Assembly: GCA_946482625.1 (NCBI GenBank)
Contig: CAMLSH010000010.1
Span: 1-22,343 of the forward strand
DNA: 22,343 bases
Direction: 5' to 3'
From: an uncultured Opitutaceae bacterium
Lineage (GTDB): Bacteria > Verrucomicrobiota > Verrucomicrobiae > Opitutales > Opitutaceae
The notes beneath the pieces are model-generated. The model was not told where the DNA came from and searched no databases. It was given only the letters and a program-made list of their open reading frames with translations. The translations under genes were made by a program, and so were the position numbers. Shown here in pieces: positions 1-8,051 of the stretch (positions within the stretch are counted from its first letter, which is position 1; the number at the start of each line of letters is the position of its first letter).

Positions 1-1026
1 TACGGCGGCACCGGCCTCGGCCTCGCGATCTGCAAACGCATCGTCGAGATGATGGGCGGTCAGGTCGGCATCCTCAGCGAACCCGGGAAAGGCAGCACGT
101 TCTGGTTCACCGCGCGCTTCACGCGCCCCGTCGGCATGGCCCTCAGCGCCGCCCCGTTTAACATCCCGGTCCGCCGCGCGCTCATCGTCGACGACAACGA
201 AACCAACCGCAAAGTCCTCCGCCATCAGCTCACGTATCGACGAATCCCCCACGACGAAGCCGCCAGCGGCCCCGCCGCCCTCGCCTGCCTCCGTCACGCG
301 TTCCTCGAAGGCGCTCCGTTCGATCTCGTCCTGCTCGATTATCACATGCCCGAGATGGACGGCCTCGAACTCGCGCAAGCCATCAACGCGCTCCCCGATC
401 TCCCTCAACCCGTCAAGATCCTCATCACTTCGCTCGGCGACCGGCTCAGCCCTGCGCAGCTCGAATCGCACCGCATCACCTCCTGCCTGCTGAAGCCAAT
501 CAAACCCAGTCCGCTTTTCGACGCCATCCGCTCCGCGATGGACAACGGCCGGCCCTCCGCAGAGTCGCTCTACGAAGCCGAGCAATCCCCCGAGCTTCAG
601 GAAGCCATCCGCATCCTCGTCGTCGACGACAACGCCATCAACCAGACCGTCACCGGCCACCAGCTCATGCGTCTCGGCTATCGCGCCGATTTCGCCAACA
701 ACGGCCGTGACGCGGTCGATGCGCTCCAACGCCAGCCCTACGACATCATTTTCATGGATGAGCAGATGCCCATCATGGACGGTATCGAAGCCACCAAGAT
801 CATCCGCGGCTCCCAGCTCGCGCGCGCCCCGCGCATCCCGCGTCACCTGCGCATCATCGCCCTCACCGCCAATGTTCTCCCCGCCGAGCGCGAGCGCCTC
901 CTCGAAGCGGGTATGGACGATTATCTCTCGAAGCCTGTCACCACCGCAGCCATACGCGAAGTCCTCCTTCGCAACATCGACAGTCTCCAGGCCAGCCGCC
1001 AAGCGACCAGGTCCCCTTTCCCATGA
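1..1026 (+). CDS. Hybrid sensor histidine kinase, C-terminal part with two receiver domains (5' truncated)
   Basis: The reading frame is open from the first base, so the gene starts outside the window. The fragment opens in the last ATP-binding motif of a HATPase_c domain ([19 protein letters not shown]), ending near residue 40. Two receiver domains follow. The first (about residues 58-180) has VDDN, phospho-acceptor D113 in [11 protein letters not shown] and K165 in LLKP. The second (about 202-325) has VVDDN, D253 in [16 protein letters not shown] and K311 in LSKP. Both therefore keep the residues needed for phosphorylation. In this family the kinase phosphorylates itself and passes phosphate to its receivers; no Hpt domain follows, so a separate Hpt protein or receiver-mediated control is likely (inference). 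The stop overlaps the next kinase gene by ATGA, suggesting translational coupling. The sensor part is not visible, so the signal is unknown. Confidence 0.93.
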   Translation, partial: YGGTGLGLAICKRIVEMMGGQVGILSEPGKGSTFWFTARFTRPVGMALSAAPFNIPVRRALIVDDNETNRKVLRHQLTYRRIPHDEAASGPAALACLRHAFLEGAPFDLVLLDYHMPEMDGLELAQAINALPDLPQPVKILITSLGDRLSPAQLESHRITSCLLKPIKPSPLFDAIRSAMDNGRPSAESLYEAEQSPELQEAIRILVVDDNAINQTVTGHQLMRLGYRADFANNGRDAVDALQRQPYDIIFMDEQMPIMDGIEATKIIRGSQLARAPRIPRHLRIIALTANVLPAERERLLEAGMDDYLSKPVTTAAIREVLLRNIDSLQASRQATRSPFP

Positions 1027-2399
1027 GCAGCTCCCCTCCCCTCGACGCTTCCCCCTCGATTCCCACGGCCACGTCCAGCTCCGGTTCACCGATCCCGCAG
1101 CTCGAAAGCATCCTGCTCCAGGCATTCCTGTCCAACATCCCGGACCACATCTATTTTAAAGACCTGCAATCGCGCTTCCTCGCCGTCAGCCACGCGAAAG
1201 CCACCCGCGACAACCTCAAGCCGTCCGAGATCGTCGGCAAGACCGACTTCGATTTCTTCGCCGAAGCCCACGCGCGCAAAGCCTACGACGACGAGCAGGT
1301 CATCATCAGCACCGGCGTGCCGATGCTCGACAAGCTGGAGAAGGAAATCTGGCCCGACGGTCGCGTCACCTGGGTTCTCACCAGCAAACTTCCACTCAAA
1401 GACGACCAGGGGAAGATCATCGGCACCTTTGGTATCAGCAAAGATGTGACGAAATCCGTCGAGACCCAGAAGGCCCTCGAGGACGCCAACAAACAACTGA
1501 TGGAGGCCACCCGCCAGGCCGGCATGGCCGAGGTCGCCACCGGCGTGCTCCACAACGTCGGCAACGTTCTCACGAGTATCAACGTCACCGCCAACCTCCT
1601 CACCGACCGCTTCCGCGATTCCAAGGTCACCAGCATCTTCAAAGTCTGCGCCCTCCTCCGCGACCAGTCCGCCGACCTTCCCGGCTTTTTCGCCAAAGAT
1701 CCGCGCGGCACCAAACTCCCCGGCTATCTCGAAAGCCTCGCCAACACCCTCGATCAGGAACGCACGGAGACAATGGCCGACCTCGGCACGCTGCTGAAGA
1801 GCATCGACCACGTGAAAGACATCATCTGGATGCAGCAAAGCTACGCCTCCGTCGCCGGCGTCGTCGAGCCGCTCGCCCTCAACGAGGCCATCGAGGATGC
1901 GATCAAGCTCAGCAACAACGCCCTCCTCCGCCACAACGTCCACGTCACCCGCGAATTCGCGATGACCCCACCCGCCCGCGCCGAGCGTCACAAGGTTCTC
2001 CAGATCCTCGTCAACCTCATCAGCAACGCGAAAAAGGCCATGGACGTGAAGGAGCCTTCCCAACGCCGGCTGATCCTCCGCATCGAAAATACGCCGACCA
2101 ACACGGTGCAGATTAAAGTCATCGATAACGGCATCGGCATCCCTCCGGATAATCTCACGAAGATCTTCTCGCACGGCTTCACCACCAGCAAAGACGGCCA
2201 CGGCTTCGGCCTGCACTCGAGCGCCAACGCCGCCAAACAAATGGGTGGCTCGCTCAGCGCCTTCAGCGAAGGCCCCGGCCGCGGCGCCACCTTCGTCCTC
2301 GAACTCCCCAGTTGGACGGAAGGTCCCGCGCACAACAGCCTCGCCGTGAAATCCGCCGAAGCCTGCTTCGCCCCCGCCTCCGCCGCCCGTCCGGTTTAG
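1023..2399 (+). CDS. PAS-domain soluble sensor histidine kinase (HNVGN type)
   Basis: The 458-residue protein has a low-complexity Ser/Pro N-terminus, then a PAS domain at about residues 30-145 ([28 protein letters not shown], and closing [10 protein letters not shown]). A short helix (146-165) leads to a dimerisation and phospho-acceptor region with H177 in [14 protein letters not shown]. The HATPase_c domain follows: N-box [11 protein letters not shown] with N335, DNGIGIPP at 368-375, and a glycine-rich lid around 392-396 followed by QMGG. No transmembrane segment is seen, so it is probably cytoplasmic. The H-box reads LHNVGN rather than the common HELRTP, which marks a distinct kinase subfamily. 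It starts at the ATG overlapping the stop of the upstream hybrid kinase, so the two kinases probably belong to one operon and pathway. No output regulator lies beside them. Kinase identity is firm; the ligand is unknown. Confidence 0.92.
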   Translation: MSSSPPLDASPSIPTATSSSGSPIPQLESILLQAFLSNIPDHIYFKDLQSRFLAVSHAKATRDNLKPSEIVGKTDFDFFAEAHARKAYDDEQVIISTGVPMLDKLEKEIWPDGRVTWVLTSKLPLKDDQGKIIGTFGISKDVTKSVETQKALEDANKQLMEATRQAGMAEVATGVLHNVGNVLTSINVTANLLTDRFRDSKVTSIFKVCALLRDQSADLPGFFAKDPRGTKLPGYLESLANTLDQERTETMADLGTLLKSIDHVKDIIWMQQSYASVAGVVEPLALNEAIEDAIKLSNNALLRHNVHVTREFAMTPPARAERHKVLQILVNLISNAKKAMDVKEPSQRRLILRIENTPTNTVQIKVIDNGIGIPPDNLTKIFSHGFTTSKDGHGFGLHSSANAAKQMGGSLSAFSEGPGRGATFVLELPSWTEGPAHNSLAVKSAEACFAPASAARPV

Positions 2400-2520
2400 T
2401 CCCCGCTCCGAACGAGGCCGCCTTCACGTGCTCGCCTTCCACGGCGCCGGCACGCGTCGCGCACGATTTCGCTTCCCGACTCGCGCTTCGGCCCGGAGCC
2501 GTTTTCTTCCGTGCCTCTTC

Positions 2521-3555
2521 ATGCCCGGGCCAAAAAAGAAAACTCCCGCTGCGCGAACGCGCGCCTCCTCCTCCGCGAAGTCACGCCGATCCGAATCAAC
2601 CCACCACCGCACGCTGCTTCTCATCGATAACCGGCCGCTGCAACGCGCCGCTTGGGCCGAATTTCACACCGCCCGCAAACGCCTCGAAAAAACCGCCCGC
2701 GATCTGCATCGTCACGAAGAGATCGACCGCCCCGCGTACGACGCCTGGCTTCACCGCACGTTTCCCGTCTGGGTGACCACTTTGCGTGAGCTCTACGCCG
2801 AAGTTTCCCTTAAAAGCGACCGGATCCAATCCGTCCTCTTCATGGCCCAAATGACCGGCCGTTCGCCAAAAAAACTCTGGCGGGAACAAAAAGAACGCGA
2901 AGCCAATCCCGAGGCCTTCGACGACGAGGAAGATCCTTCCGGCGACGAGAAAACGCCGCGCGATCGGGACGCCGACTCTTTCAACGACGACGACTTCTTC
3001 GGCGATGACGAATCCACCGGATACGACGACGCTCACGACCCGGCTTCCGCCGGCTCAGCCCACCGCGATCTCCCGCCCGCACAAGCCGCCAAAGACATTT
3101 ACCGCCGCCTCGTGCAACACCTTCATCCGGATCGCGGCGGCGAATGGAATCCCGCTCGCCAACGCCTCTGGCACGAAGTCCAGCAAGCCTGGGCCGCAGG
3201 CGACGCCGACTGGCTCGCCCGCCTCGAAGTCGAATGGGAAACGGCCAACGAAATCCTCGGCCCCGATTCGCCCATCAGCCGCCTGCGTCGCGCGATAACC
3301 GAACTCGTCGCCGCCCGCCGCGACACCGAACGTAAACTCCGCGACTACCGCCGTTCGCCCTACTGGCGTTTCACGCTGTCCGAGGCGAAACGCCACATCC
3401 TTCACGCGCGCACGTATGCGAATTTCCAGCACGACGTCGAAATCCTCCAACTGCGACTAAACCACCTCAACCGCACCATCGCCGCCTGGGAAAAAGGCGA
3501 AACGTCGCGCACGCGATCACGTCCGCGCCCCAAGACGCGCCAAGCCAGAAACTGA
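2521..3555 (+). CDS. J-domain (DnaJ-like) co-chaperone with long acidic linker
   Basis: The protein is 344 residues from ATG 2521. The same frame is open upstream to 2428, but those 31 residues are Arg-rich and look like translated non-coding sequence. Residues 1-25 are strongly basic. Residues 30-125 are probably helical. Residues 133-174 are dominated by Asp and Glu. A J-domain core follows at about 186-235: AAKDIYRRLVQHLHPDRGG carries the HPD tripeptide (202-204) that in this family stimulates the ATPase of an Hsp70 (DnaK). A basic, helical or coiled-coil C-terminus follows. There is no G/F region, zinc finger or C-terminal client domain, so this is a class C type J-protein, presumably bringing a specific client to DnaK; the client is unknown. 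The J-domain lies inside the protein rather than at the N-terminus. It stands alone, 121 bases after the kinase. Confidence 0.8.
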   Translation: MPGPKKKTPAARTRASSSAKSRRSESTHHRTLLLIDNRPLQRAAWAEFHTARKRLEKTARDLHRHEEIDRPAYDAWLHRTFPVWVTTLRELYAEVSLKSDRIQSVLFMAQMTGRSPKKLWREQKEREANPEAFDDEEDPSGDEKTPRDRDADSFNDDDFFGDDESTGYDDAHDPASAGSAHRDLPPAQAAKDIYRRLVQHLHPDRGGEWNPARQRLWHEVQQAWAAGDADWLARLEVEWETANEILGPDSPISRLRRAITELVAARRDTERKLRDYRRSPYWRFTLSEAKRHILHARTYANFQHDVEILQLRLNHLNRTIAAWEKGETSRTRSRPRPKTRQARN

Positions 3556-3738
3556 GCGCTCACCGCAGTCGGGGACCGGGAAATGAACCACGCGCCGGAG
3601 AGCGCACGCGTCTTGCGCGCAGACTTGGGCCTCGTCGGAATCCCCTCGTTCCATTGCGCCAGAGACGCCGTCCACTCTATGCACGACGTGTTGCCCTGCC
3701 CCCGATTCGGCGTCCTCTGAACCCGGACGAGCCAGCCC

Positions 3739-4188
3739 TCACTTATCGGCCAGACTCTCCTCCATACGCTCGCCGATGCTGCGGAGCGTCTTTTGCAGGC
3801 GTCGCATATCTTCCGTCTTCAGACCGAAAAGATCGCTGATCCGGCTGACGACTTCCGGCGCCTTTTTCTGCAAATTCCGACCGGCCGCCGTCAGCGCGAT
3901 CTCGACCGAACGCTCATCCTTCACGCTGCGGCTGCGCTCGACGAGCCCCGCAGCTTCGAGGCGCTTGAGCAGCGGCGAAAGGGTGCCGGAGTCGAGGCTG
4001 AGCCGCTCCGCGAGCTCGTTCACTTTCAACGGCTCGCTCTCCCAGAGCGCGACCATAGCCAGGTATTGCGGGTAAGTGAGTCCGAGCGGCTCAAGTAGCG
4101 GCGTGTACGCCTTCATGACCGCCCGCGAGGTGGCGTAGAGATCGAGGCAAAGAAAGGTTTCGAGAGAATCGGGTGGGCGGGACGGCAT
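3739..4188 (-). CDS. ohrR: Organic-peroxide-sensing repressor OhrR (MarR family)
   Basis: The 149-residue protein has the length and winged-helix layout of MarR regulators and matches OhrR closely: LCLDLYATSR near the N-terminus, YTPLLEPLGLTYPQYLAMVALWE, LDSGTLSPLLKRLEAAGLVERSRS as recognition helix, and DERSVEIALT as wing. C14 aligns with the reactive Cys15 of Bacillus subtilis OhrR, and Y28 and Y39 align with the tyrosines that bind its sulfenate. It is the only cysteine, so this is a one-Cys OhrR, expected to need a low-molecular-weight thiol for full inactivation (family knowledge). It faces away from a secreted esterase and ohr, the classic target. The gap holds three operator-like palindromes and a promoter candidate for this gene, so autorepression with relief by organic hydroperoxides is likely. 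Confidence 0.93.
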   Translation of the reverse strand: MPSRPPDSLETFLCLDLYATSRAVMKAYTPLLEPLGLTYPQYLAMVALWESEPLKVNELAERLSLDSGTLSPLLKRLEAAGLVERSRSVKDERSVEIALTAAGRNLQKKAPEVVSRISDLFGLKTEDMRRLQKTLRSIGERMEESLADK

Positions 4189-4203
4189 GGTGAGAAAGAT
4201 TTA

Positions 4204-4213
4204 TCGCATGCAA
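4204..4213. promoter_or_regulatory. Third OhrR-like half-palindrome, close to the ohrR start
   Basis: TCGCATGCAA matches the TTGCATGCAA core of the main box at 9 of 10 positions. It lies 15 bases upstream of the ohrR start codon, within the expected untranslated leader. The flanks do not continue the symmetry well, so this may be an auxiliary OhrR site or chance. Confidence 0.4.
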
Positions 4214-4232
4214 AACATTGAGCCAGAAGTGT

Positions 4233-4259
4233 CAAATTAGATTGATTGCAATATATCTC
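4233..4259. promoter_or_regulatory. Candidate OhrR operator, ohrR-proximal
   Basis: It begins CAAATTAGATTG and continues TTGCAAT. Laid over the box at 4277-4303 it matches at 17 of the first 23 positions, with the same CAAATTA arm and TGCAAT core spacing. It covers the -10 element of the ohrR promoter candidate, as expected of a repressor site. Confidence 0.65.
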
Positions 4260-4279
4260 GCCAAGAACAAGCGCCTCAA
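4250..4279 (-). promoter_or_regulatory. Candidate sigma-70 promoter of ohrR
   Basis: Read on the minus strand, TTGAGG (4279-4274) and TATATT (4255-4250) are separated by 18 bases, giving 4/6 and 5/6 matches to the housekeeping consensus. Transcription would start near 4243, leaving a leader of roughly 55 bases before the ohrR ATG. The -10 lies in one operator-like box and the -35 touches the other. I found no equally good promoter for the plus-strand genes. Confidence 0.5.
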
Positions 4280-4303
4280 ATTAAGTTGCATGCAATCAAA
4301 TCG
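4277..4303. promoter_or_regulatory. Candidate main OhrR operator
   Basis: The site is centred on the perfect palindrome TTGCATGCAA (4286-4295), with AATTAAG on the left and TCAAATCG on the right. As I recall it, the Bacillus subtilis OhrR site has a TTGTATACAA core flanked by AATTAAA-type arms, and this site keeps that architecture. It lies 57 bases before the esterase start and at the -35 of the ohrR promoter candidate, so one bound repressor could control both directions. Confidence 0.72.
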
Positions 4304-4360
4304 ACAGTCCGGCGCGTTTGCCGTCCCGACGATTCCCGTAACCAAAGAAAAATAGCTCGT

Positions 4361-5374
4361 ATGAAACCGATCCAATCCATCGCAGTCCTCCTCGCCTCCG
4401 CCTCGGGCGCTCTCGCCAACATCGGCAGCCCCGGCGTCGAACCCGCCACCCAAGCCTTCCTGGAAGCCGTACACAGCGGCGGCGGCAAACCGCTCGAACA
4501 GCTCTCACCCACAGACGCCCGGGCGGTGCTCGTGGGCGCCCAATCGGGCGTGCCGCTCGAATTGCCGAAAGCCGATCTCGAACAAAAGACGATCGTCGCC
4601 AATGGGCGCACGATTTCTCTGACCATCGTGCGCCCGGCCGGTGTGAAAGAGAGACTACCGGCGTTTATGTTTTTCCACGGCGGCGGCTGGGTGCTCGGCG
4701 ATTTTCCGACGCACGAGCGTTTCGTCCGCGATCTGGTCGCCGGCTCCGGCGCCGTAGCCGTGTTCGTGAACTACACCCCTTCGCCCGAGGCACGTTTCCC
4801 TGTCGCAATTGAGGAAGCGTATGCGGCAACCCAGTGGGTCGCCGATAACGGCGCCGAGATCAACGTGGATGGCTCGCGCCTCGCGGTCGCGGGAAACAGC
4901 GTCGGCGGCAACATGGCGGCCGTCGTCAGCTTGATGGCCAAGGATCGCAACGGACCGAAGCTTCGCTACCAGATCTTGTTCTGGCCCGTCACGGACGCGC
5001 ACTTCGAGAACAGCTCGTACGCCCAGTTCGCCGAAGGGCATTTTCTCACCCGTTCCATGATGACGTGGTTCTGGGACAACTACACCACCAGCCCGCAGGA
5101 GCGTCAGCAGATCTACGCCTCGCCCCTCCAAGCCACGCGCGAACAGCTCACCGGCCTCCCGTCCGCGCTGGTGCAGACCGCTGAGTTCGACGTGTTGCGC
5201 GATGAGGGCGAAGCCTACGCCCGCAAACTCTCCGCCGCTGGCGTCATCGTCACCGCGGTGCGCTACTCCGGCACGATCCACGACTTCGGTCTGCTCAACG
5301 CGCTCAGCCAAACACCCGCCACGCGCGCCGCGCTTCACCAGGCCGCAGAAGCGCTGAAGGCAAATCTACGGTAA
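4361..5374 (+). CDS. Secreted HSL-family (bacterial family IV) carboxylesterase
   Basis: The 337-residue alpha/beta hydrolase acts on ester bonds of small acyl substrates. From ATG 4361 the protein begins with a signal peptide (MKPIQSIAVLLASASGALA, cleavage likely after ALA), so it should be periplasmic or secreted. The frame is open further upstream to 4286, but that part runs into the operator and lacks a signal peptide. The family IV hallmarks are all present: oxyanion motif HGGG at 106-109, nucleophile S180 in GNSVGG, D277 in TAEFDVLRDEGE and H307 in GTIHDF. It lies between ohrR and ohr, 40 bases before ohr, so it is probably induced by organic peroxides. Hydrolysing oxidised lipid or peroxy-ester products would fit that context, but this is inference. 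The true substrate cannot be read from the sequence. Confidence 0.88.
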   Translation: MKPIQSIAVLLASASGALANIGSPGVEPATQAFLEAVHSGGGKPLEQLSPTDARAVLVGAQSGVPLELPKADLEQKTIVANGRTISLTIVRPAGVKERLPAFMFFHGGGWVLGDFPTHERFVRDLVAGSGAVAVFVNYTPSPEARFPVAIEEAYAATQWVADNGAEINVDGSRLAVAGNSVGGNMAAVVSLMAKDRNGPKLRYQILFWPVTDAHFENSSYAQFAEGHFLTRSMMTWFWDNYTTSPQERQQIYASPLQATREQLTGLPSALVQTAEFDVLRDEGEAYARKLSAAGVIVTAVRYSGTIHDFGLLNALSQTPATRAALHQAAEALKANLR

Positions 5375-5414
5375 TCATCAAGCGACCGCTCCTCTTCCTA
5401 CATTCTCCAATACC

Positions 5415-5837
5415 ATGAAAATTCTCTACACCACCCAGGCCACCTCGACCGGCGGCCGCGAAGGAAAATCCCATTCCGCAGATGGCGCGCTCGCCGTTTC
5501 GCTCTCCACGCCGCGCGAGCTCGGCGGCGGGGGCGGGCCGGGCACCAATCCCGAACAACTCTTCGCCGCCGGCTATTCCGCGTGTTTTCTCGGCGCGTTG
5601 AAATTCGTCGCCGGCAAGACCGGCACCCGCATTCCACCGGAAGCCGCCGTGACAGCCCAAGTGGGCATCGGCCCGCGGGACGACCAGCAGGGTTTCGGTC
5701 TCGAAGTAGCGCTCACCATCACGGTGCCGGGCATCGATCGTACCGTCGTCGAGAAGCTCGTGGACCAAGCCCACATCGTCTGCCCCTATTCCCACGCCAC
5801 GCGCGGAAATATCCCGGTGACGTTGCACGTGGGTTGA
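5415..5837 (+). CDS. ohr: Organic hydroperoxide resistance protein Ohr (OsmC/Ohr family)
   Basis: The 140-residue protein matches the usual Ohr length. Ohr reduces organic and fatty-acid hydroperoxides to alcohols in the cytoplasm, in known cases using lipoylated proteins as electron donors. Key features are TNPEQLFAAGYSACFLGAL with peroxidatic C57, resolving C123 in HIVCPYSHATRGN, and an early Arg near PRELGG (R34) of the type that stabilises the active-site thiolate. The VCPYSHATRGNI block is typical of Ohr rather than OsmC. It follows the secreted esterase by 40 bases and lies downstream of OhrR-like operators, so co-transcription and peroxide induction are expected. The start ATG is clear and gives the canonical MKILYTTQAT beginning. 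Confidence 0.96.
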   Translation: MKILYTTQATSTGGREGKSHSADGALAVSLSTPRELGGGGGPGTNPEQLFAAGYSACFLGALKFVAGKTGTRIPPEAAVTAQVGIGPRDDQQGFGLEVALTITVPGIDRTVVEKLVDQAHIVCPYSHATRGNIPVTLHVG

Positions 5838-5942
5838 GCAGCGCGATGCACGCCGGCTTGTCGGTGCCGCACAAAGCGCCATCGACAAAGCCGGCGCCCT
5901 GCATGTGGGAAAGGTCAGGCGCATCGGTCGATCATCACACGC

Positions 5943-6968
5943 TTGGCCCCGCGCTCGTTTCACCTTTACTCGTCTCCTCTGAAATCGCCGCCGCCAAAAA
6001 CGAAGAACCACACCACCGGTGAACTGCACCCGCGCAACGTCCACCGCGCGCCGTACGACTTTCCCCGTCTGATCGCCGCATTGCCGGATCTGCGCCCGTT
6101 CGTGCAACCCCACCCGCTCGCCGGCGACACGATAGACTTCTCCAATCCCGCCGCCGTCACCACGCTCAATCGCGCGTTGTTGAAACTCCACTACGGTCTC
6201 GCTCATTGGGATCTGCCGCCAGGCAGTTTATGCCCGCCGATTCCCAGCCGGGCCGACTATCTTCATCACGCTGCGGATCTGCTCGCCACCGACCGGAAGC
6301 CGGCGCTCCCGCCACGCGGCCCGGCCATCGCCGTCCTCGACATCGGCACCGGCGCGAACCTTGTCTACCCCCTCATCGGCGCACAAACCTACGGCTGGCG
6401 CTTCGTCGCCACCGACATCGACCGTGTCTCCATTAACTGGGCACGCCAGCTCGTCGCCGCCAACCCTGCGGTCGCTGGTCGGATCGAATGCCGCCTGCAA
6501 CCGTCCTCCGACGCCATCTTTAAAAACGTCACGAACCGCGGCGAAACGTTCGCCCTCTCCATCTGCAATCCGCCCTTTCACGCCTCGCCGGCGGAGGCCG
6601 CCGACGGCACGCTGCGAAAACTTAAAAACCTCCGCGGCACTCCGGTTAGTCGCGACACCAAGCCTGTCCTCAACTTCGGCGGTCGCGCCAACGAGCTCTG
6701 GTGTCCCGGCGGCGAAGTTGCCTTCATCCGCCGGATGATCGCTGAAAGCGCGGCGCGCCCCGAACTGTGCATCTGGTTCACCACACTCGTCTCGAAACGC
6801 GGCAGCCTGCCCGATCTCGAACGCGCCCTCCAGAAAATCCACGCCATCGAGGTCCGCACCATCGCGATGTTCGCCGGCCAGAAACAAAGCCGTCTGCTCG
6901 CGTGGACCTTTCTACCGCCCGCCGCACGTCAGCGAATACTGGACGTCTCCGCATCAGCCAAAGCCTGA
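5943..6968 (+). CDS. rlmF: 23S rRNA (adenine-1618-N6)-methyltransferase RlmF
   Basis: The enzyme methylates N6 of A1618 in 23S rRNA using S-adenosylmethionine. The N-terminal family signature is clear: LHPRNVHRAPYDF (29-40), IDFSNPAAVTTLNRALLKLHYGL and CPPIPSRADYLHHAADLL. The SAM-binding motif is LDIGTGANLVYPLIG (from 132), and the catalytic NPPF tetrapeptide (209-212) sits in SICNPPFHAS. The start is uncertain: the only conventional start in frame ahead of LHPRN is TTG at 5943, which gives about 28 leading residues where the E. coli protein has about 7. A CTG start further in cannot be excluded. No Shine-Dalgarno sequence is visible. A GspF-like gene follows after 17 bases, so the two may be co-transcribed by chance of position rather than function. 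Confidence 0.92.
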   Translation: MAPRSFHLYSSPLKSPPPKTKNHTTGELHPRNVHRAPYDFPRLIAALPDLRPFVQPHPLAGDTIDFSNPAAVTTLNRALLKLHYGLAHWDLPPGSLCPPIPSRADYLHHAADLLATDRKPALPPRGPAIAVLDIGTGANLVYPLIGAQTYGWRFVATDIDRVSINWARQLVAANPAVAGRIECRLQPSSDAIFKNVTNRGETFALSICNPPFHASPAEAADGTLRKLKNLRGTPVSRDTKPVLNFGGRANELWCPGGEVAFIRRMIAESAARPELCIWFTTLVSKRGSLPDLERALQKIHAIEVRTIAMFAGQKQSRLLAWTFLPPAARQRILDVSASAKA

Positions 6969-6985
6969 CCTTCTCGCGAAACGCC

Positions 6986-7963
6986 ATGCCGCTTAGTCAC
7001 AAAAAACTCTCCGCATGGTATCACCTGCTCGCCCAGCAACTGGACGCCGGCCTGCCCTTCTCCACAGCGTTGCGCGCCTCGGTCGGCGGTGGCGCGCCCG
7101 CCGCCGCGCTCGTTCGCATGGCCGACACCGCAGAGCGGGGCGGCTCCATCGACGACGCTCTCCGCGAGACGGGCGCATGGCTGCCCCACGCCGATAAACT
7201 CTTCCTCTCCGCCGGTGCAGAAACCGGCCGGCTCCCGCGCGTGCTTCGCAATCTCTCCGCCCGGCACGCGCAGTTTGGCGCCGTGAAAACCCGGCTCCTC
7301 CTCGCCTGCGCGTACCCGCTCGCAATCGTACATCTGGGATTTCTGCTCTTCCCGCTGTTGCGAATGATCGACTGGGAAAAAGGCTTTTTGTGGGACGCCC
7401 CCGCCTACGCGCGCTCGCTCGCCTGCACGCTGCTGCCGCTCTGGATCGCTTGCGCCGCAATCCTGATTCTCGCCAACCGCCAAAGCCCGATCCTCTTCCG
7501 CGCGATGAAAATCCTGCTAGCGTTCCGCGGATACGCCGTTGCCCAATCGCTGGCAGACTTCGCCTTCGCCCTCGGCAACTTTCTGGACGCCGGCCTGCGC
7601 ATCGACCGCGCTTGGCAGATCGCCGGACTGATCGCGCGATCGCCGACACTTCGCGCCGCCGCAGAAGCCATCGACGCGGTCATCGCACGCGGCGAAAACC
7701 CTGGCGCCCATCTCTCCCGCCTTCCTTGTTTCCCCCCCGATTTCGTGGCGCTTTACCAAACCGGCGAAACCACCGGCCAGCTTGAGCACAACCTCCTTCG
7801 CATCGCCGAACAAAACCAAGACCGCGCCAACACCGCCCTCAAAGTCGCGTCGCTGCTCTATCCGGCACTCCTCTTCATCGCGACGGTCGTGTTCGTCGGG
7901 TACCACGTGGTGTCGTTTTATTCCGGGTACATAAAAATGCTCGGCGACCTTTCGTCGCCATAA
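6986..7963 (+). CDS. Type II secretion system F-domain (GspF/PilC-like) membrane protein
   Basis: The protein has 325 residues from ATG 6986, 17 bases after rlmF; the frame is open upstream only by overlap with rlmF. It has the duplicated T2SSF architecture. The first cytoplasmic domain (about 8-100) contains LAQQLDAGLPFSTAL and SAGAETGRLPRVLRNLS; the second (about 188-280) contains FALGNFLDAGLRIDRAW and LYQTGETTGQLEHNLLRIA. The E-T-G-x-L motif occurs in both halves. Membrane segments are predicted at about 104-127, 146-163 and 286-312. GspF and PilC are inner-membrane platform proteins for type II secretion or type IV pilus assembly. At 325 residues it is shorter than the usual 400 and lacks the typical N-terminal region. 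No ATPase, pseudopilin or secretin gene lies nearby, so it must work with components encoded elsewhere or in a reduced system. Confidence 0.85.
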   Translation: MPLSHKKLSAWYHLLAQQLDAGLPFSTALRASVGGGAPAAALVRMADTAERGGSIDDALRETGAWLPHADKLFLSAGAETGRLPRVLRNLSARHAQFGAVKTRLLLACAYPLAIVHLGFLLFPLLRMIDWEKGFLWDAPAYARSLACTLLPLWIACAAILILANRQSPILFRAMKILLAFRGYAVAQSLADFAFALGNFLDAGLRIDRAWQIAGLIARSPTLRAAAEAIDAVIARGENPGAHLSRLPCFPPDFVALYQTGETTGQLEHNLLRIAEQNQDRANTALKVASLLYPALLFIATVVFVGYHVVSFYSGYIKMLGDLSSP

Positions 7964-7990
7964 CGTACGTCCGCATCCTCCGGCAGAGAA

Positions 7991-8017
7991 AGCGCGGCTG
8001 GCGCATCCAGCCACGCT
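7991..8017. terminator. Hairpin between convergent genes
   Basis: The stem is AGCG, a mismatch, then GGCTGG (7996-8001) pairing with CCAGCC (8007-8012), a mismatch and CGCT, around a five-base loop. It lies between the convergent GspF-like and host-attachment-like genes, where a terminator is expected. There is no clear T-run on either side, so intrinsic termination is uncertain. Confidence 0.45.
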
Positions 8018-8051
8018 CTCGCTCGTGCGCAGCTCTCTCAAAAAGGCAAGG

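Noticed and set aside
1086..2333. Long open frame on the minus strand (415 codons)
   Set aside because: It lies opposite the PAS kinase gene, whose motifs are complete. Its product is Gly/Val/Asp/Glu-biased with no domain, as expected for the antisense of GC-rich coding DNA.
3556..3738. Possible RNA gene in the gap between the J-domain and ohrR genes
   Set aside because: No tRNA-like cloverleaf or T-loop, no strong hairpin and no conserved motif could be recognised; I see nothing in it.
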